A stretch of 55,562 bases of DNA from Protostelium mycophagum (taxonomy: Eukaryota > Evosea > Variosea > Protosteliida > Protosteliaceae): NCBI GenBank assembly GCA_002081555.1, contig KV920931.1:1-55562 (forward strand). The letters are read 5' to 3'. The first letter of the stretch is position 1; every line of letters begins with the position of its first letter. Below the pieces are notes generated by a model, which searched no databases, had not been told where the DNA came from, and was given only the letters and a program-made list of their open reading frames with translations. Shown here piece after piece: positions 32,638-47,300 of this stretch. The position numbers were made by a program, and so were the translations under genes.

Positions 32638-35023
32638 TTAACAACCCTGTTTTGCGTATGGCTTGGTCCTCTTGTGTCTGATCTGTTCAGGGTCGAAGCC
32701 TTTCTCCTCACTTCCAACGACAGCCCAGTGTGGTGTTGGTGCCATGTAATCCTCTGCGGTGAAATCCTTTCCACTCCTGACCAGTTGATGGAATTTGGGG
32801 TAATCGATCCATGTGTGCCATTGTCCATCAATCTGTATATTCATTAATCCAGTATCATTCATTTCAATATATCACCTTGAATCTCTTGTTGGCCAATAAT
32901 ACACAGCAAGAATGCTCGTGTTCACAAGCGATTTCATAATTATTCTTGGTGAATTCATTGGCATCACATAGAGCTTGCGAGAATTTGAGGACTTCCTGAT
33001 GGTAGGGTACGTTCTTCATGGTGAGGGTAGAGGCCTTAGAATTACCACAGTACGTGACTCCTTTGATTTCGATCAAGGTGGGGGCACCGAGCTCCACTAA
33101 TTGTGCGTAGTTTGCGATCTCTTCGGTATTCCATCCGTTGATCAATGTGAGTCTGAACACTGTCCTCTGTCCCTTTCTCTTTAATGCTTCAATCGATCCT
33201 AAGAATCTTTCCCAGAAGTCACTGAATAATGGTCTATCCACCTGTACGTATAAATATCTATCATCTATTTTGTACTTTTAGAATCACCTTCTTCAAGCTC
33301 TCCTTTGTACCAGCGTCTATACTCACGTAAAGTTGAGTTACAGGATCGAGGCTCTCCTGTTGAGGTAATCAGATATCGTATACCATTATATGTGGTCATA
33401 CTCACAATCTTATCGGGGAATTGAGCGTTTGTGACCATGAAGGACGAGATATCCTTCTCGTGTAATAATTCAAGGAATCTGTTGATGTATGGGTAAATGA
33501 TTGGCTCTCCCACGAGTGATAATGCACAATGTCTGATCTTGGAGGCTTCTAAGTAGGTCTCCTTGGTCACACCAGGAACACCTCTGAATTGTTTTATCAT
33601 ACCTATCTGGTGTCATGGTATAGATATACAGATATTCACATACCGTAATGATTCTTGATTGCGGAGTCTACGAGCATCTCTGGTTCATCTACAACCCATC
33701 TCCACTCCTTACCAACTGGGTTCTTGTGATGTCTCCAGCAGAATACGCATTTGTTTGCGCAAGCAAGAGAAGGGGTCATCTCCATGCACTGTGACGATGT
33801 GATACCATAAAAAGTATGCTTGTAGCATCCTCCTCTTCCTCTCATCATAGCCTTTTGTATGTCATTCAACATGCTTTTATTTTCAAATATATACCTTTGT
33901 CCAGCGGCACATTTTCACACCAGAATGACTACCAAGCAGCCTGTACCCTTGCTTGGTGAGACTCTTTCTCAATGAATCTGTCAACATCTCCTTTGGTTCC
34001 TCCCCCGGTTTCAAAAGTCCATCGTCGTCGTCATCATCGTCCTCCTCGTCCTCCTCTTCTTCTTCAATAATGACTACCTTCTTTCCCTTCTTCTCTTTTG
34101 GTGTCATGAATTTACCCATATCCTCCATATCTGTAATATTCTCCTTCACCTGAAAGATATCAATTATTGTGCGTGTAATACACTAACACCCACCTCTTCG
34201 TCGTCAGAAAACTCATCTGGCTCTTCCGAAGTTCTGTTAAGCTTCTTCTGCTGTTGTGTGTTAACGATATTATCAAATGTATTGTATATTAAGTATACGG
34301 TACCTTTTGCTCTTCTGATTTTTTCAAAGCAGCTTGTACTTGTTTGAACCAAGGCTTATAACCGTCCTTGATCTCCACAGACGTACCGCTGTCTCCAAAA
34401 CCCAAAGGAACGATTCTATTGGCCGATAATCTATGAAGCATCTTGTCCATCTCTTTGGCGGTAGAACAGTAGTTCTTTCCGTATATTGAATCTCCAATAC
34501 CAAATATTCCGTAGCGTAAGCCAGAGTAGAACTCCCTCGGTACACGGAAATCGTGAGAGAAGTCGTTAAGCCACTCAAAGAAACCAACGCAGCTGTCCGG
34601 TGCCTTTCCATCTGTATAAGTTGCTACGACGAAAAATACCAGAGAGTGTTGTACGAGCTCATCTGGCTCAAAAGTGGCGAGATCAGTGACGGTTGGTTTG
34701 TAGCCTTCTGCCTTAAGATTTCCAGCCAAATGGTGTGCCCATTCTTTGGCAGTTCCTGTCTGACTTCCAAAAAATACCCTCACTGCGAGTGGATCCGCGC
34801 TGATCGTTGAAGGTGTTGATTGACAACAGCTGGTGGCTTCTGTCTTTCCACAAGCACAGGAACTAATTTCCCCATTTTTGGTCTCGTCACGTTCTTCTGC
34901 TTTCAACTGATGTGATGTGGTCTCCTCCTCTTCTGTTTTGTTGTACCTATGCGACACGTATCTTACGAGAAGAACGACTGCAAACCCAGTGAGGACACCA
35001 TAGGCAAGTCTGAGGTCCAACAT
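32638..35023 (-). CDS. TYW1: tRNA wybutosine-synthesising radical-SAM enzyme
   Basis: Start 35023: a single membrane segment (LAYGVLTGFAVVLLVRYV), then a Cys-bearing linker. The flavodoxin domain follows: VFFGSQTGTAKEWAHHL (FMN loop), VFFVVATYTDGKAPDS, YGIFGIGDSIYGKNYC. After an acidic linker (EEEEEDEEDDDDDDDG) comes the radical-SAM part: SGVKMCRWTK, AMMRGRGGCYKHTFYG, SLACANKCVFCWRHHKNPVG (CxxxCxxC for the 4Fe-4S cluster), RHCALSLVGEPIIYP, TLINGWNTEE and CEHEHSCCVLLAN. It ends at 32638. TYW1 makes the tricyclic base of wybutosine at position 37 of tRNA-Phe from 1-methylguanosine and pyruvate. The N-terminal anchor suggests attachment to the ER surface. Confidence 0.95.
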
Positions 35024-35221
35024 CCCAAAGATGATCTGGAATCAAGAAATGCAATTCATTCCAAATTTATTCCTTTCTTGAAGTTTTTCACAGAAAATAA
35101 GGTCAGAAGCATCCACCGAAGAACGCCAACTGTTTGGCAAGGATGTCAGGTAAGATATCGTAAACAAAATCAAAGGCCGGATTCCAGTTCTGTTGCATCC
35201 TAACAACTTACTCATATCCTA

Positions 35222-36531
35222 ATGTCGCACAGAAAATTTAGAGGTCAGTACCTTTTCTTCATCCTCTATATTTCAGCATCGACCTATCTTCGACAAAAAA
35301 TTGTTTGTGTCACATTACATGAATGTAAACATGGGAATGAATTAGGTCTGATGTTTGTATAGCACCCCGTCGTGGTTCATTGGCCTTTTCACCCAGAAAG
35401 AGAGCCAACAGACTCAGAGGAAAGATCAGATCTTTCCCCAAGGATGACCAGAGCCAAGCTCCTCACCTTACCGCCTTCCTCGGATACAAGGCTGGTATGA
35501 CACACATTGTCCGTGAGCTCGACCGTCTTGGATCCAAGCTCAACAAGAAGGAGATCGTTGAGCCCGTCACCATCGTTGAGACCCCCGCTCTCATCGTTGT
35601 TGGAGTTGTCGGTTACATCGAGACTCCCCGTGGACTCCGCTCTCTGTCCACCGTTTGGGCTAACTTCCTCGGAGAAGAGCTCAGACGTAAGTTCTACAAG
35701 AGATGGTACCAATCCAAGAAGAAGGCCTTCACCAAGTACACCAAGAAGGTTGCTGAGAACCCCCAATCTGTTGAGAAGGAGTTGAACAGAATTGCCAAGT
35801 ACGCCACTGTTGTCCGTGTCATCGCCCACACCCAGGCCAAGAAGATCGGATTCCAGAAGAAGGCTGATGTTATTGAGATCCAAGTTAACGGAGGAGACAC
35901 CGCCGCCAAGGTTGCCTTCGCCCGTGGTCTTTTCGAGAAGCCCGTCAACGTCAACGACGTTTTCACAGAGTCTGAGCAGATCGACGTTATCGGTGTCACC
36001 AAGGGACACGGATTTGAGGGAGTTACCGCCAGATGGGGTACCAGAAGACTTCCCCGTAAGACTCACAAGGGTCTCAGAAAGGTTGCCTGTATTGGAGCAT
36101 GGCATCCTGCCCGTGTCTCCTGGGCCGTTCCCAGAGCCGGACAACGTGGTTACCACAACCGTACCGAGTTGAACAAGAAGATCTACAGAATCGGAAAGGG
36201 AACCGACAAGAAGAACGCTTCCACAGAGTTCGACTTGACTGCCAAGAAGATCACCCCTCTTGGAGGATTCAGCCACTACGGTTACGTCCAGAACGACTAC
36301 TTGATGCTCAAGGGAAGCATTGTCGGAACCAGAAAGAGAGTCATCACCCTCAGAAAGTCCCTTGTTCCCCAGACATCCAGAGCCGCTCTCGAGCAGATCA
36401 AGCTCAAGTTCATCGATACCTCTTCCAAGTTCGGACACGGTCGCTTCCAGACTCGCGAGGAGAAGACCAAGTTCTTCGGTCCCCGTGCCAAGGCTGCTGC
36501 TCCCACCAGCCCCGCTCCCACCAACGCTTAA
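35222..36531 (+). CDS. RPL3: 60S ribosomal protein uL3
   Basis: ATG 35222 opens MSHRKFR; one intron (GTCAGT...GTATAG) precedes [17 protein letters not shown]. The rest is one long exon: [85 protein letters not shown] (the W-finger and peptidyl-transferase extension), [57 protein letters not shown]. Full length, about 387 residues. Codon use is strongly biased to C-ending codons compared with its neighbours, the mark of a very highly expressed gene. That bias also leaves a long meaningless open frame on the other strand. Confidence 0.97.
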
Positions 36532-36619
36532 AGGATGCGAGCTATGCGATAAAAAAGGATATGATAAATGCAAAGGATCTAACTTTCTATTCTTTCTCAC
36601 AAGAATTGAATACTTGAGA

Positions 36620-37660
36620 TCAATCTTCATTTATTGTCATATCCATTTGCTTTTTGTAGGTTGAGTGAAGGGGCATAAGATCTGGAATCGCAAAGCCTCT
36701 CGTCATTTCGTTCAATTTTGAATAATCATTATTCCTGACCACAAGAAGAGCTTCTAACCCTGCCTCTTTGGCGCCCAAGAAATCCGTATTCAAATCATCC
36801 CCCACATGCAACATCTCAAAGGCTGAATAATTTTAATTATTTTAAAAAAATATTATAATTAACTCACGCGAGCATCGCGCAACATCGGCAGCATGAAGGA
36901 ATATTGACGGGTCAGGCTTCTCAACACCAAATTCTTTTGAACAGATGATAAAATCAAACATGTCTCCAATACCTATCCATTCAGCATGTTGTATTTACGC
37001 TGATCAATCACCTAAAGCCTCGATCACCTCATGTATCCTCTCATCAGTATTTGAGATCAGCCCCACTTTGTCAACTCTATCCCCAATATCGTATAATACC
37101 TTTTAAATTTAGAAAATGAAGTTGTGCTAATCTTGTACAGTCTCAAGAATAATGGGGTTAAAAGGATTACCGATTTTGCCTCGGGGAATAATTTATACCC
37201 TTCAAATCCCGAGAATTGCTTATAGAGGGATTTATATATCTTATCAAGTGTCTCTTCTTCCTCCGGTGCTTCAAGATAATTAGCCCCACGGTATGTGTTG
37301 AAGATGACCTGAAAGTGTCAGGTTGACAGGTTACATGAGTCTCACCTCTCGCCACCATGTGTTTGTGTCTATATTATCGAATTTTCCATAATTTGGCCAT
37401 TTCGTGTGGATCTCTTTGAATGCTCTTCGGAAGCTATTCTCCAATTGAACTGCAGGTTGCATAGAATCCTGTGGTTGTGTTGATTCTTGATTCGCGTATG
37501 GATCTTTGAAGAACATTCTGTCAGGTTTGAGGCTCATTTCTCCTCTCAAAGGGACCTGATGTCTTCGCGCCTCTCTTGCATAGAACCTCCCGACTCCACC
37601 TCTCACTTCAAATAAAGTTCCTAGCCCATCAAAAGTGATGGCGCGCAAGCCTTTGCTCAT
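36620..37660 (-). CDS. HAD-superfamily hydrolase, HDHD3-like
   Basis: Start 37660: MSKGLRAITFDGLGTLFEVRGGVGRFYAREA. Motif I is D-G-L-G-T: the nucleophile Asp is present, but the usual second Asp two residues on is Leu. A cap region follows (AFKEIHTKWPNYGKFDNID, WWREVIFNTYRGANYLEAPEEE, YKQFSGFEGYKLFPEA). Then motif II (VGLISNTDERIHEV), motif III Lys (FIICSKEFGVEKPDPSIFLHAA) and motif IV (MLHVGDDLNTDFLGAKEAG). The layout matches HDHD3-type proteins, which also deviate at this position. The substrate is unknown, and phosphatase activity may be weak or lost. Divergent from the GPI gene with 113 bp between starts. Confidence 0.82.
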
Positions 37661-37773
37661 CTGTGTTGATATGAGGCCGGTTGTGGTGATCTGATCTGAT
37701 CATGTCTTTCCAAGATATCACAATTACAAATTACGTATAAATCTCGTAACGTCATCACAGAACACCCAACAAG

Positions 37774-39944
<2,171 letters not shown>

Positions 39945-40118
39945 ACCAATAAGAAATACAGTCCTGTTCAACTCTTTATATATTATGTACATATGTGTCG
40001 ATGTACATTCATCTCTAACTTTGTAGATCGAAGGTGAAACGGTCTCCTTTTCTCAATTTACTGCGCAGAGGAGGTTCTTTGTAATTGATATTCTCTCGTA
40101 CCCTCAGACCTATCGTGG

Positions 40119-40908
40119 TTATTTTTTTCGCCTCTTAACAGCTTTACCTCTTGTGTGCGTCTCTGACGGCGCTTCCTCTTTCGAGGGCAAAACTTCCAGT
40201 ACAGACCACTCTGTCTTTGTTTCAGCAGCCTTCTTCTTTTGTTGTGTCTTTTGTTGTGTCTTTTGTTGGGTCTTCTTTCTTGGCTCTTTTGGGGCTGTGT
40301 GTTTTAGGGTTTGAGTAATTGAGAAGAGAACCTTTCGGTGGCATCTTCTGCTCTTTTGTGGGCTCAACCTCTTTTGATGGTGAAGGTAGTACGATGGAAT
40401 CTAGGCTGAGGTCCTCCTCCTTCTCCTTTGAGGGGAAGGAGGGAAGACGGCCGATCACCTCCATGGCCTTCTGGATGGCGGCATTCTCTGCCTGAACATG
40501 ATTTAGAGAGGGAGATAATACAAAGATATTCACTTTTGTCGAGCTTAACTCTATCCTCAGTTCCTCGAGCGAGGCGGACAGCTGATCTTTCTCTTTCTGG
40601 AGTAGATTTATGTGATCTTGCATCTCGTGGGCCTCTTTATGGTATCGAACGTTAGAGATCACTATCTGTTGGTTGAAAGCTCGGTGCTTTGTTGTGATTT
40701 GGTCTTTCTCTGTTGAAGGTGAGGATGGTGTACTTTTTTTTTTAACACAAACAAAGTTTCGCCACCTTCTAAGTGTCTTTGCTTTAGTGATGCGACCTCT
40801 GCTTCGTTGGCCTTCTTTAATCGTTCATTATCCTGCACAGAATAAGCAATTAACAAATTCTGCTCCCACCTTTTTTAATTCTATGCAGCCATTACATATG
40901 GCCGTCAT
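40119..40908 (-). CDS. Coiled-coil protein with basic, Lys-rich tail
   Basis: Start 40908: MTAICNGCIELKK, with one CxxC. An intron leads to DNERLKKANEAEVASLKQRH, and then to a long heptad region (HKEAHEMQDHINLLQKEKDQL, SASLEELRIELSSTK) that should form a coiled coil. After VQAENAAIQKAMEVIGRLPSF the sequence is disordered, rich in Pro, Ser and Lys. It crosses a 12-bp tandem repeat (KDTTKDTTK or QQKTQQKTQQK depending on frame) and ends in a basic stretch (GKAVKRRKK). No known family is seen. It may be a structural or nuclear protein. The frame through the repeat is uncertain because two frames are open there. Confidence 0.5.
40236..40271. repeat. 12-bp tandem repeat, three copies, coding
   Basis: Unit CTTTTGTTGTGT occurs three times in a row, the last with one change. 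On the minus strand it encodes a short lysine/threonine or lysine/glutamine repeat in the tail of the coiled-coil protein. Confidence 0.85.
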
Positions 40909-41047
40909 GATCGAGGACGTGATCAAGGTCGAAATCAAAATTGTGACGAGCGCGGGAAGAAATGAAAACTGGGAATTTCTTTTTCTTTCAATGTTTCTTT
41001 TTATTTTGAACACCCGATCATCACATCTATGTTTCGGGCCTGAGAAG

Positions 41048-42529
41048 ATGGACGAACTTCACAAGTCATTCAACAGACACACGACTCTCGAAGAATTTTC
41101 AGAGCTTTTCAGAGTTGGGAGCTCAACTGCGATAACATCATCAGCAGAATCAGTCCATAACAGATCGGTAAGCACTGGTAAGGGATAAACAGCGTTGACT
41201 TCATCAGAATGTCATTCTGAGTGGAGAAACCTCAGATAGTTTTAGAAATGTTTCAATGAGCGAGGTAGGTGGAGAAGTGATGTATAATTCGCTCAAATAA
41301 AAAGATACTCGATCTAGATCCCCTAAATCGGAAAGAGGTGAGCTTTCAATCTCTGTACATAGCCTGACGTTTTGTGGGGTGTCTTGTGGGTAGATATACT
41401 ATCACCTTCTAAAGAAGATCTGGAGAGTTTGGAAAAACTTCTATCCCTTCATCCTCTGACTGTCGAGGACATCAAAGAACAATCAAATGAGAAGATAGAG
41501 GTATAAATCTTTCATTGTACTTGAGCGAACTTGTCAGGTGTTTGATGAATACCTGTATGTACTGGTGAGAGAGATCGACACAGAGACAAATTATGTGTCC
41601 AGCAACATCAACATACTTTTATTCAATAATCTCGTCGTCACCATCCGCTTCAGAGATGTAGAATTCATACACGAGGTACAATATAAACACATGAGAAGAT
41701 ATTAATATAAATAGATATATTATAGAGTCAAGCAGACACAATTAGAGGGCGGAAAAGCGTTGAAATCAGGGGATTGGGTGTTACACTCGATTCTGCGGTC
41801 ACTGGCTAATCATTACTCAGAGTATGTCAACGCTATCTATTTAGAGGCAGAGACACTAGATGAGCTGGTATATATCACATCTCTCGTATCTATGTCTGAA
41901 TGCATGAGGTGTTGGTGTTCAATTCTGATGTACAGAACGAATTATTGAGGAGGATTGGTACCGCTCGCAGATTATTAACAACACTGAGAAGTCACATATG
42001 GTCGATCAAAGAATTATTATCCAGTTTGAATGTGAAGAACCATCCCCTAGTGGCTAAAGAGACCAGAATATACATTAGAGACGTGCTAGATAAGGCCGTT
42101 CAGATGGAGGAGAAGCTGCATAATGCCAAAGGTGAAGGAGATTGAGTTGTGATGTACAATGATGGATGTGATGCAGAGATGGTGAATAACCTCCACTCTA
42201 CTTATCTGGCAAGAATATCAGTAGAAGTGGCCGCATACAGTAACCAAGTCAATAAGATCGTCAAGAAATTCGGGTAAGGTGTGATGATGGGATCCTACTA
42301 ATCTTGATTAGAGCTATTGCTACGATATTCATTCCACTCACATTGATTGCTGGACTCGTGAGTAGGATATTATTTGTTTTTATGAATAATTACATTTCAG
42401 TTCGGAATGAACGTGAAGGTCCCTGGTCGTGACGATAACAGCTACACCGGGTTCTTTATTATCATCGGAGGCAGTCTGCTGTTCTCTATCGTCTGTCTAT
42501 TTATTTTTGTTCGAGCAGGATGGTTATAA
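41048..42529 (+). CDS. CorA/Alr1-type magnesium channel
   Basis: ATG 41048 gives MDELHKSFNRHTTLEEF and a Ser-rich N-terminus. The cytosolic CorA domain follows: LLSLHPLTVEDIKEQSNEKIEVFDEYLYVLVREI, LLFNNLVVTIRF, KSGDWVLHSILRSLANHYS, LRRIGTARRLLTTLRSHIWSIKELLSSL, VRIYIRDVLDK-like and YLARISVEVAAYSNQVNKIVKKF. Then come two membrane segments, AIATIFIPLTLIAGLFGMNVKVPG and FFIIIGGSLLFSIVCLFIFV, at the extreme C-terminus. The invariant GMN selectivity motif is present in FGMN. It would form a pentameric magnesium or divalent-metal channel. A short tail (RAGWL) follows the second span. Confidence 0.92.
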
Positions 42530-42659
42530 TAAAAAGAGTCAAATCTTCTTTTCTTCTTTTCTTCAGCATTTTCGGGAGATTTTAACGGTCAATGGATCTA
42601 CAACGAGCTGTTGAATAAACGCAGGAAATTTTCGGGACACATCATCATCAGCAACCAGG

Positions 42660-43666
42660 ATGGTGAGGCGAAAACTTGAGATGATACTTTGATCTAATTA
42701 TATTGTAGCCCCAGAACGAGCATATAGAACTTCATCAGAAGCGACATGGTCGTCGTCTTGATCACTTCGAGAGAATGTAAGACCACTAAAAGGAAGGGAT
42801 TTCTCTAATATCATTCAGACGAAAGAGAGAGGCGCGTGCAGTTCATAAGAAGTCAGCCTTCGCTCAGAAGATCACTGGTTTAAGAGCCAAATTACATCAC
42901 AAGAAGCGTCATAATGAGAAGGTTCAGCTCAAGAAAGAGTAAGTGTTGTTAAATTCCTCAGAAGAATTGAGAAATAATTATTTTAGCCTGTCGGTGCACA
43001 AAGAGAAGAAGAACAAGCACAAGAATGATGATGTGGTACCAAAGGGTGCTGTTCCCGGTTATCTCATGGACAGAACTGGTGTTTCAGAGGCTAAAGTGCT
43101 GTCAAATAGTATAAAGCAAAAGAGAAAAGAGAAGGCAGGAAAATGGAACGTACCATTACCCAAAGTGAGAGGTATCTCTGAGGATGAGATGTTCAAGGTC
43201 GTTAAATCAGGAAAAAGAAAGAGTGAGTACCCGATAAATAATTCAAAATTTTAAAAACAAATAGACAAGGAGTGGAAGCGTATGGTGACCAAAGTGACCT
43301 TTGTTGGAGAGAACTACACACGAAAGCCACCCAAATATGAGAGGTTCATCAGACCCACAGGTTTAAGATTTAAGAAGGCACATGTGACACACCCCGAATT
43401 GAAGGCTACATTCCAATTGGATATATTAGGAGTGAAGAAAAACCCCAGTTCACCCTTCTACACCTCCTTAGGTGTCATCACAAAGGGTACAATCATAGAG
43501 GTGAGGATGATCTATCCTCTACAATCTTTAATTAATCATTTAATAGGTCAATGTGAGTGATCTCGGTCTTGTCACACAGAGCGGAAAAGTTATCTGGGGT
43601 AAATTCGCACAAGTTACAAACAATCCAGAGAACGATGGATGCATCAATGCACTACTCTTGGTATAA
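42660..43666 (+). CDS. NSA2: Ribosome biogenesis protein NSA2
   Basis: The first exon is just the ATG at 42660-42662, immediately followed by a GTGAGG intron. The protein then reads [142 protein letters not shown], and the end [15 protein letters not shown]. This is a near-canonical NSA2, related to ribosomal protein eS8. It joins nuclear pre-60S particles for late rRNA processing. One exon of a single codon is notable but well supported by homology. Confidence 0.95.
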
Positions 43667-43700
43667 AGATGCACCAAATGTTATCTTCACTTCTTTATCC

Positions 43701-44188
43701 TTAAAATCCGAGCCTGCTCATGATCTCTTGGTTTTGTTGCATGTGTCGTGGTCGCTCACGCTCATCACGAACCATATCACCCGAGGCACCCTCAAAACCT
43801 ATCATCATCTTTGGTCCTTCAGGCTCCTTTGCCTCGATGACAAAGTGATTATCTATCATGCTTAAAAATTACAGTTGATCATTCTATATTTGACTCACCA
43901 CAATTTGGGCAATACTCATCCGATTCCTCAAAGAGACTGCTAAAATTAAAACATAATCCTCTAGATAAATCATGCACTCACGCCAGATCCTTTCTGAATA
44001 CTTTTTTACATTTCTTGCAAGCAAAAGTCATCTCTGTTGTCTTTGCAAGCTCATGATCTGACACATCCTCGTGACATTGTGGGCAATCGAACCATTTTTT
44101 GCAGCAAGGAGCACGGACAGAAACCTGAAATTGATCAGAACAACAGAAAGACGGTGATTACCTGAGCGTTGAGGATGTGTTTGCACAT
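43701..44188 (-). CDS. CHY-type zinc-finger protein
   Basis: Start 44188: MCKHILNAQ, an intron, then VSVRAPCCKKWFDCPQCHEDVSDHEL and EMTFACKKCKKVFRKDLA. Next come SLFEESDEYCPNCG and a C-terminal IDNHFVIEAKEPEGPKMM ending QEIMSRLGF. The C-x-H...CC..WF.C..CH and CKKC...CPNCG pattern is that of small CHY zinc-finger proteins found in fungi and amoebae. Several Cys and His are spaced to bind zinc. Larger relatives include RCHY1 and the mitochondrial Hot13/Helper of Tim, but here only the CHY module is present, about 125 residues. A protein or zinc-transfer partner is not evident. Confidence 0.8.
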
Positions 44189-44304
44189 GGTTGCTGCCGA
44201 AAATACGATCAGACGAAAACGAATGTTAAATAACTCAACTACAACGCAGACGGATTCTTGATCACATCTCTTCGATTGAACGTGATCTCTCTCACACATG
44301 TGGC

Positions 44305-47300
44305 ATGTGGAGGATATTTACCAAGAGATCTGCTGATATAGCAAAAGCCCGCGAGCATGCGGCTGCTCAAAGAACAGACAATCTACGAAATCTCAAGGCG
44401 TCGATAAAAGAAAAGAAGGCGCAACTTGTGGAGGAGAGGAAGAAGATTGAGTCAACGGTTGAACCTTATGATGTTGACACTATCGATGAGAAGAGAAAGA
44501 CTTTACCTGAAGGTTATAAACTTCCAGAAGAGATGCCACCCTTCACAGATAATCGGAACATACCACCAGGGGATGTGCCACCATTGGAATTACAGTCACC
44601 TTCATACAGAATTCCAAATCCCACACATCCACAGGGCTATGATTTGTACACTGCTAATGTATACCCAAAGAAGCCAGAAAGATTCCGGGATCTGACCATG
44701 AAATCGGCTTTTCAGAATCGCACCGCACCCTTTAGTTTTGTGGTAGGAAAGTATACTGTTTTCTCATGATCAACATCTCAGGGTGTATTCCTTGATGCTT
44801 TGTCATACACAGGAAGGGCTTTCATAATCAGTCTCACATATGGCAAGAGTGAGTTTCCAAATTAAAAATTATCCCAACCTGATCATCACAAAAGCAATGT
44901 TCTGCACAAAAAGAGCGATCATCATTAACGTTCAACTGAGTGAAATCAGGGAAATTTTTTATGAGAAGATTAGCACGAAGAAATGATCATCAATACTTTG
45001 CAAATTCATTCTGGAAGAAGTCAATCGACAGAAAATTCTGGGAGGATCCAGCAAAAACCAGAAAAAGGCGGGCTGCGAGGCTGCGTATTTTCGAGGTGAT
45101 CCATAACAGAATGAAAATTTTGTTGAAAATCATCAGGAAAAAGAATGGAGAAGGAAATTACAGGCAACTCTGCAGGAGGTAGATCTATATATCATATCTA
45201 TACTGAATAGATTAGAGAGGATTAATGCCCACTCAGAAGGAAGTGCAAGACGCCATGAGGAAGTGGAGGGAGCGCCAGAAGCACGAAGAAGAGAGAAAGA
45301 TACCAACTAGATATCTACAAGGGAAGCCTATGGACGAAAACAGACTGAAAAATACCTTCCTTCCATCTAGGATGGGTTCTCACAGAGGCTTTTGAACCTG
45401 ATGTCATCAACGATTACCCGAAGATGACACTCGAAGAAGCGAAAGAATTATTAGCTTGGGATCCAGAGCACACGATTGTAGACGCCATGATAGTAAGAAT
45501 AAATATAAATATATACACTAATATATATAGAATTACAACGTGCAATATGATATGAACGACCCGCTGAAGGGCGGCTCAGAATATTTACAGGCCAAGTTGT
45601 ATGAGGCACACATGTTATTGGTGGATGTATATAAAAACTACGGTACTATAAGGGAGGATGATATCACTTCTAAGGTCAGTCATCACGATAAACTTACACA
45701 TGATGTTGATGATTACGCAGAGTATCGTGTCAGAAGATATTGAAGTGACTAAGAAAGAGATGGAAGACCGTAATAATGGGGTAGCTCCACCTGATGAGGA
45801 AGCGTATAAGAATGACCTTGAGAGATGGGTGACACCAGATATAGAACCAGGGACTCTATTTGAGGACTCCGTATCACCAGCAAATTATAACAAGCTCGAG
45901 ATCGAATTGAAAGAGAAATTAGCAACAGTAGATCCTAAAGATATCAACGTAATCCATCATATAATCATCATATCATATCATCATATCATATCATATCATA
46001 TCATGACATCATAAGGCGGTGGAGGAAGCCAAGATAGAAGTGTGGGAGGGATATTGGAAGAGGGAGCACAACATCATCAATCAATGGAGAAAAGAAAACG
46101 GAGAGCAGGATCCATTGTCATTCAGTGAATTCGCTCGCAGAATGCAATTCGGTACGTGTGATGCTATTCTTTAACCACTCATCATGATAAGGAGAGACGA
46201 TGTCGGATCGGACAGATTCTACAAAGAATTATAAGAAACACTTACTGGACACGATCAACTGGTACTATAATGCGATGTCAGAAGTCCCATTAACAGTGAG
46301 TCTATTCATATAAACAATAAATAATGTGTGGAGGTGGTGGACCATTACGAGCATGCCAAGTTATTCGAGAGGATGAATGTCCTGTACCCAGCTGATTGGA
46401 ACCCAGGGGTATACATCTATATCTTCTTTATATCCTATATTCTTAATATGTATTGAAATAAATGATGATATGGATAGGTGCGAGTGATGATTAGTTATAT
46501 TGATGAGATCATCAATCATTACCTCGATGTTTTAGAGGGATTAGACATCCCAAAGAAAGAAATCAAGGACGTTGATGCAATCATCACTGAACTGGGACCA
46601 TTAGCTACTAAATTAGTGGAATCGGTGTGTGATATATGAGTGATAGAAATTAACGATATATGTAGGTGAAGATATACAGAGAGGATTTTGAGGCAAATCC
46701 GAGATTAGCGACATTGAAGGTGAATACATATAAGAAGAGAGATAATAAATAATACAGCATGTGGGTAGGATATACATAACACCAGAGAAGAAGGATTTTA
46801 TTGTCCGAATACTCGATGTCGATGAGGAAGAGCTCGAATTACACGAGAAGCACCTGACAGGAACACCATTCTGGGATGTGGAAGGCATAGAGGGTGATGA
46901 GATGACAGAGGAAGAGATGAACCTATTTGATTGGACACAAGCAACCACGCTCCCAGAGACAGGGTTCGAGCCACCAGAGTATTATGACGAGCTCGAGGAA
47001 CAAACAAAAACAATAACAGATTATCTACAGCACAAGAGGGAAGGTACAACAGCTCCTGTATCACTTGATGAAAACGGAGTGGAGATACCAACACCCAAGA
47101 TAAAGCCAGTGGTAAGTGGCATAGTTGATAGAGGAGGTTAATAGAGGCCAGCATATCATCAGATACGATCTGTATGGTATATATGGAATACAAGATGAAT
47201 GGACTGATCCTATCCTCAAGCTGGAGAGAAACCTCGATCTCACTGAATTTGAGGTGAGATAATTTAAGATGTATAGATAGATATATGATGAACATATATA

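Noticed and set aside
33953-34153. Serine-run frame on plus within TYW1
   Set aside because: Complement of the acidic linker between the flavodoxin and radical-SAM domains.
35389-36630. 413-codon open frame antisense to RPL3
   Set aside because: The plus strand encodes a complete, canonical L3. The antisense frame is Ser/Leu/Gly low complexity caused by the C-rich codon bias of the ribosomal gene.
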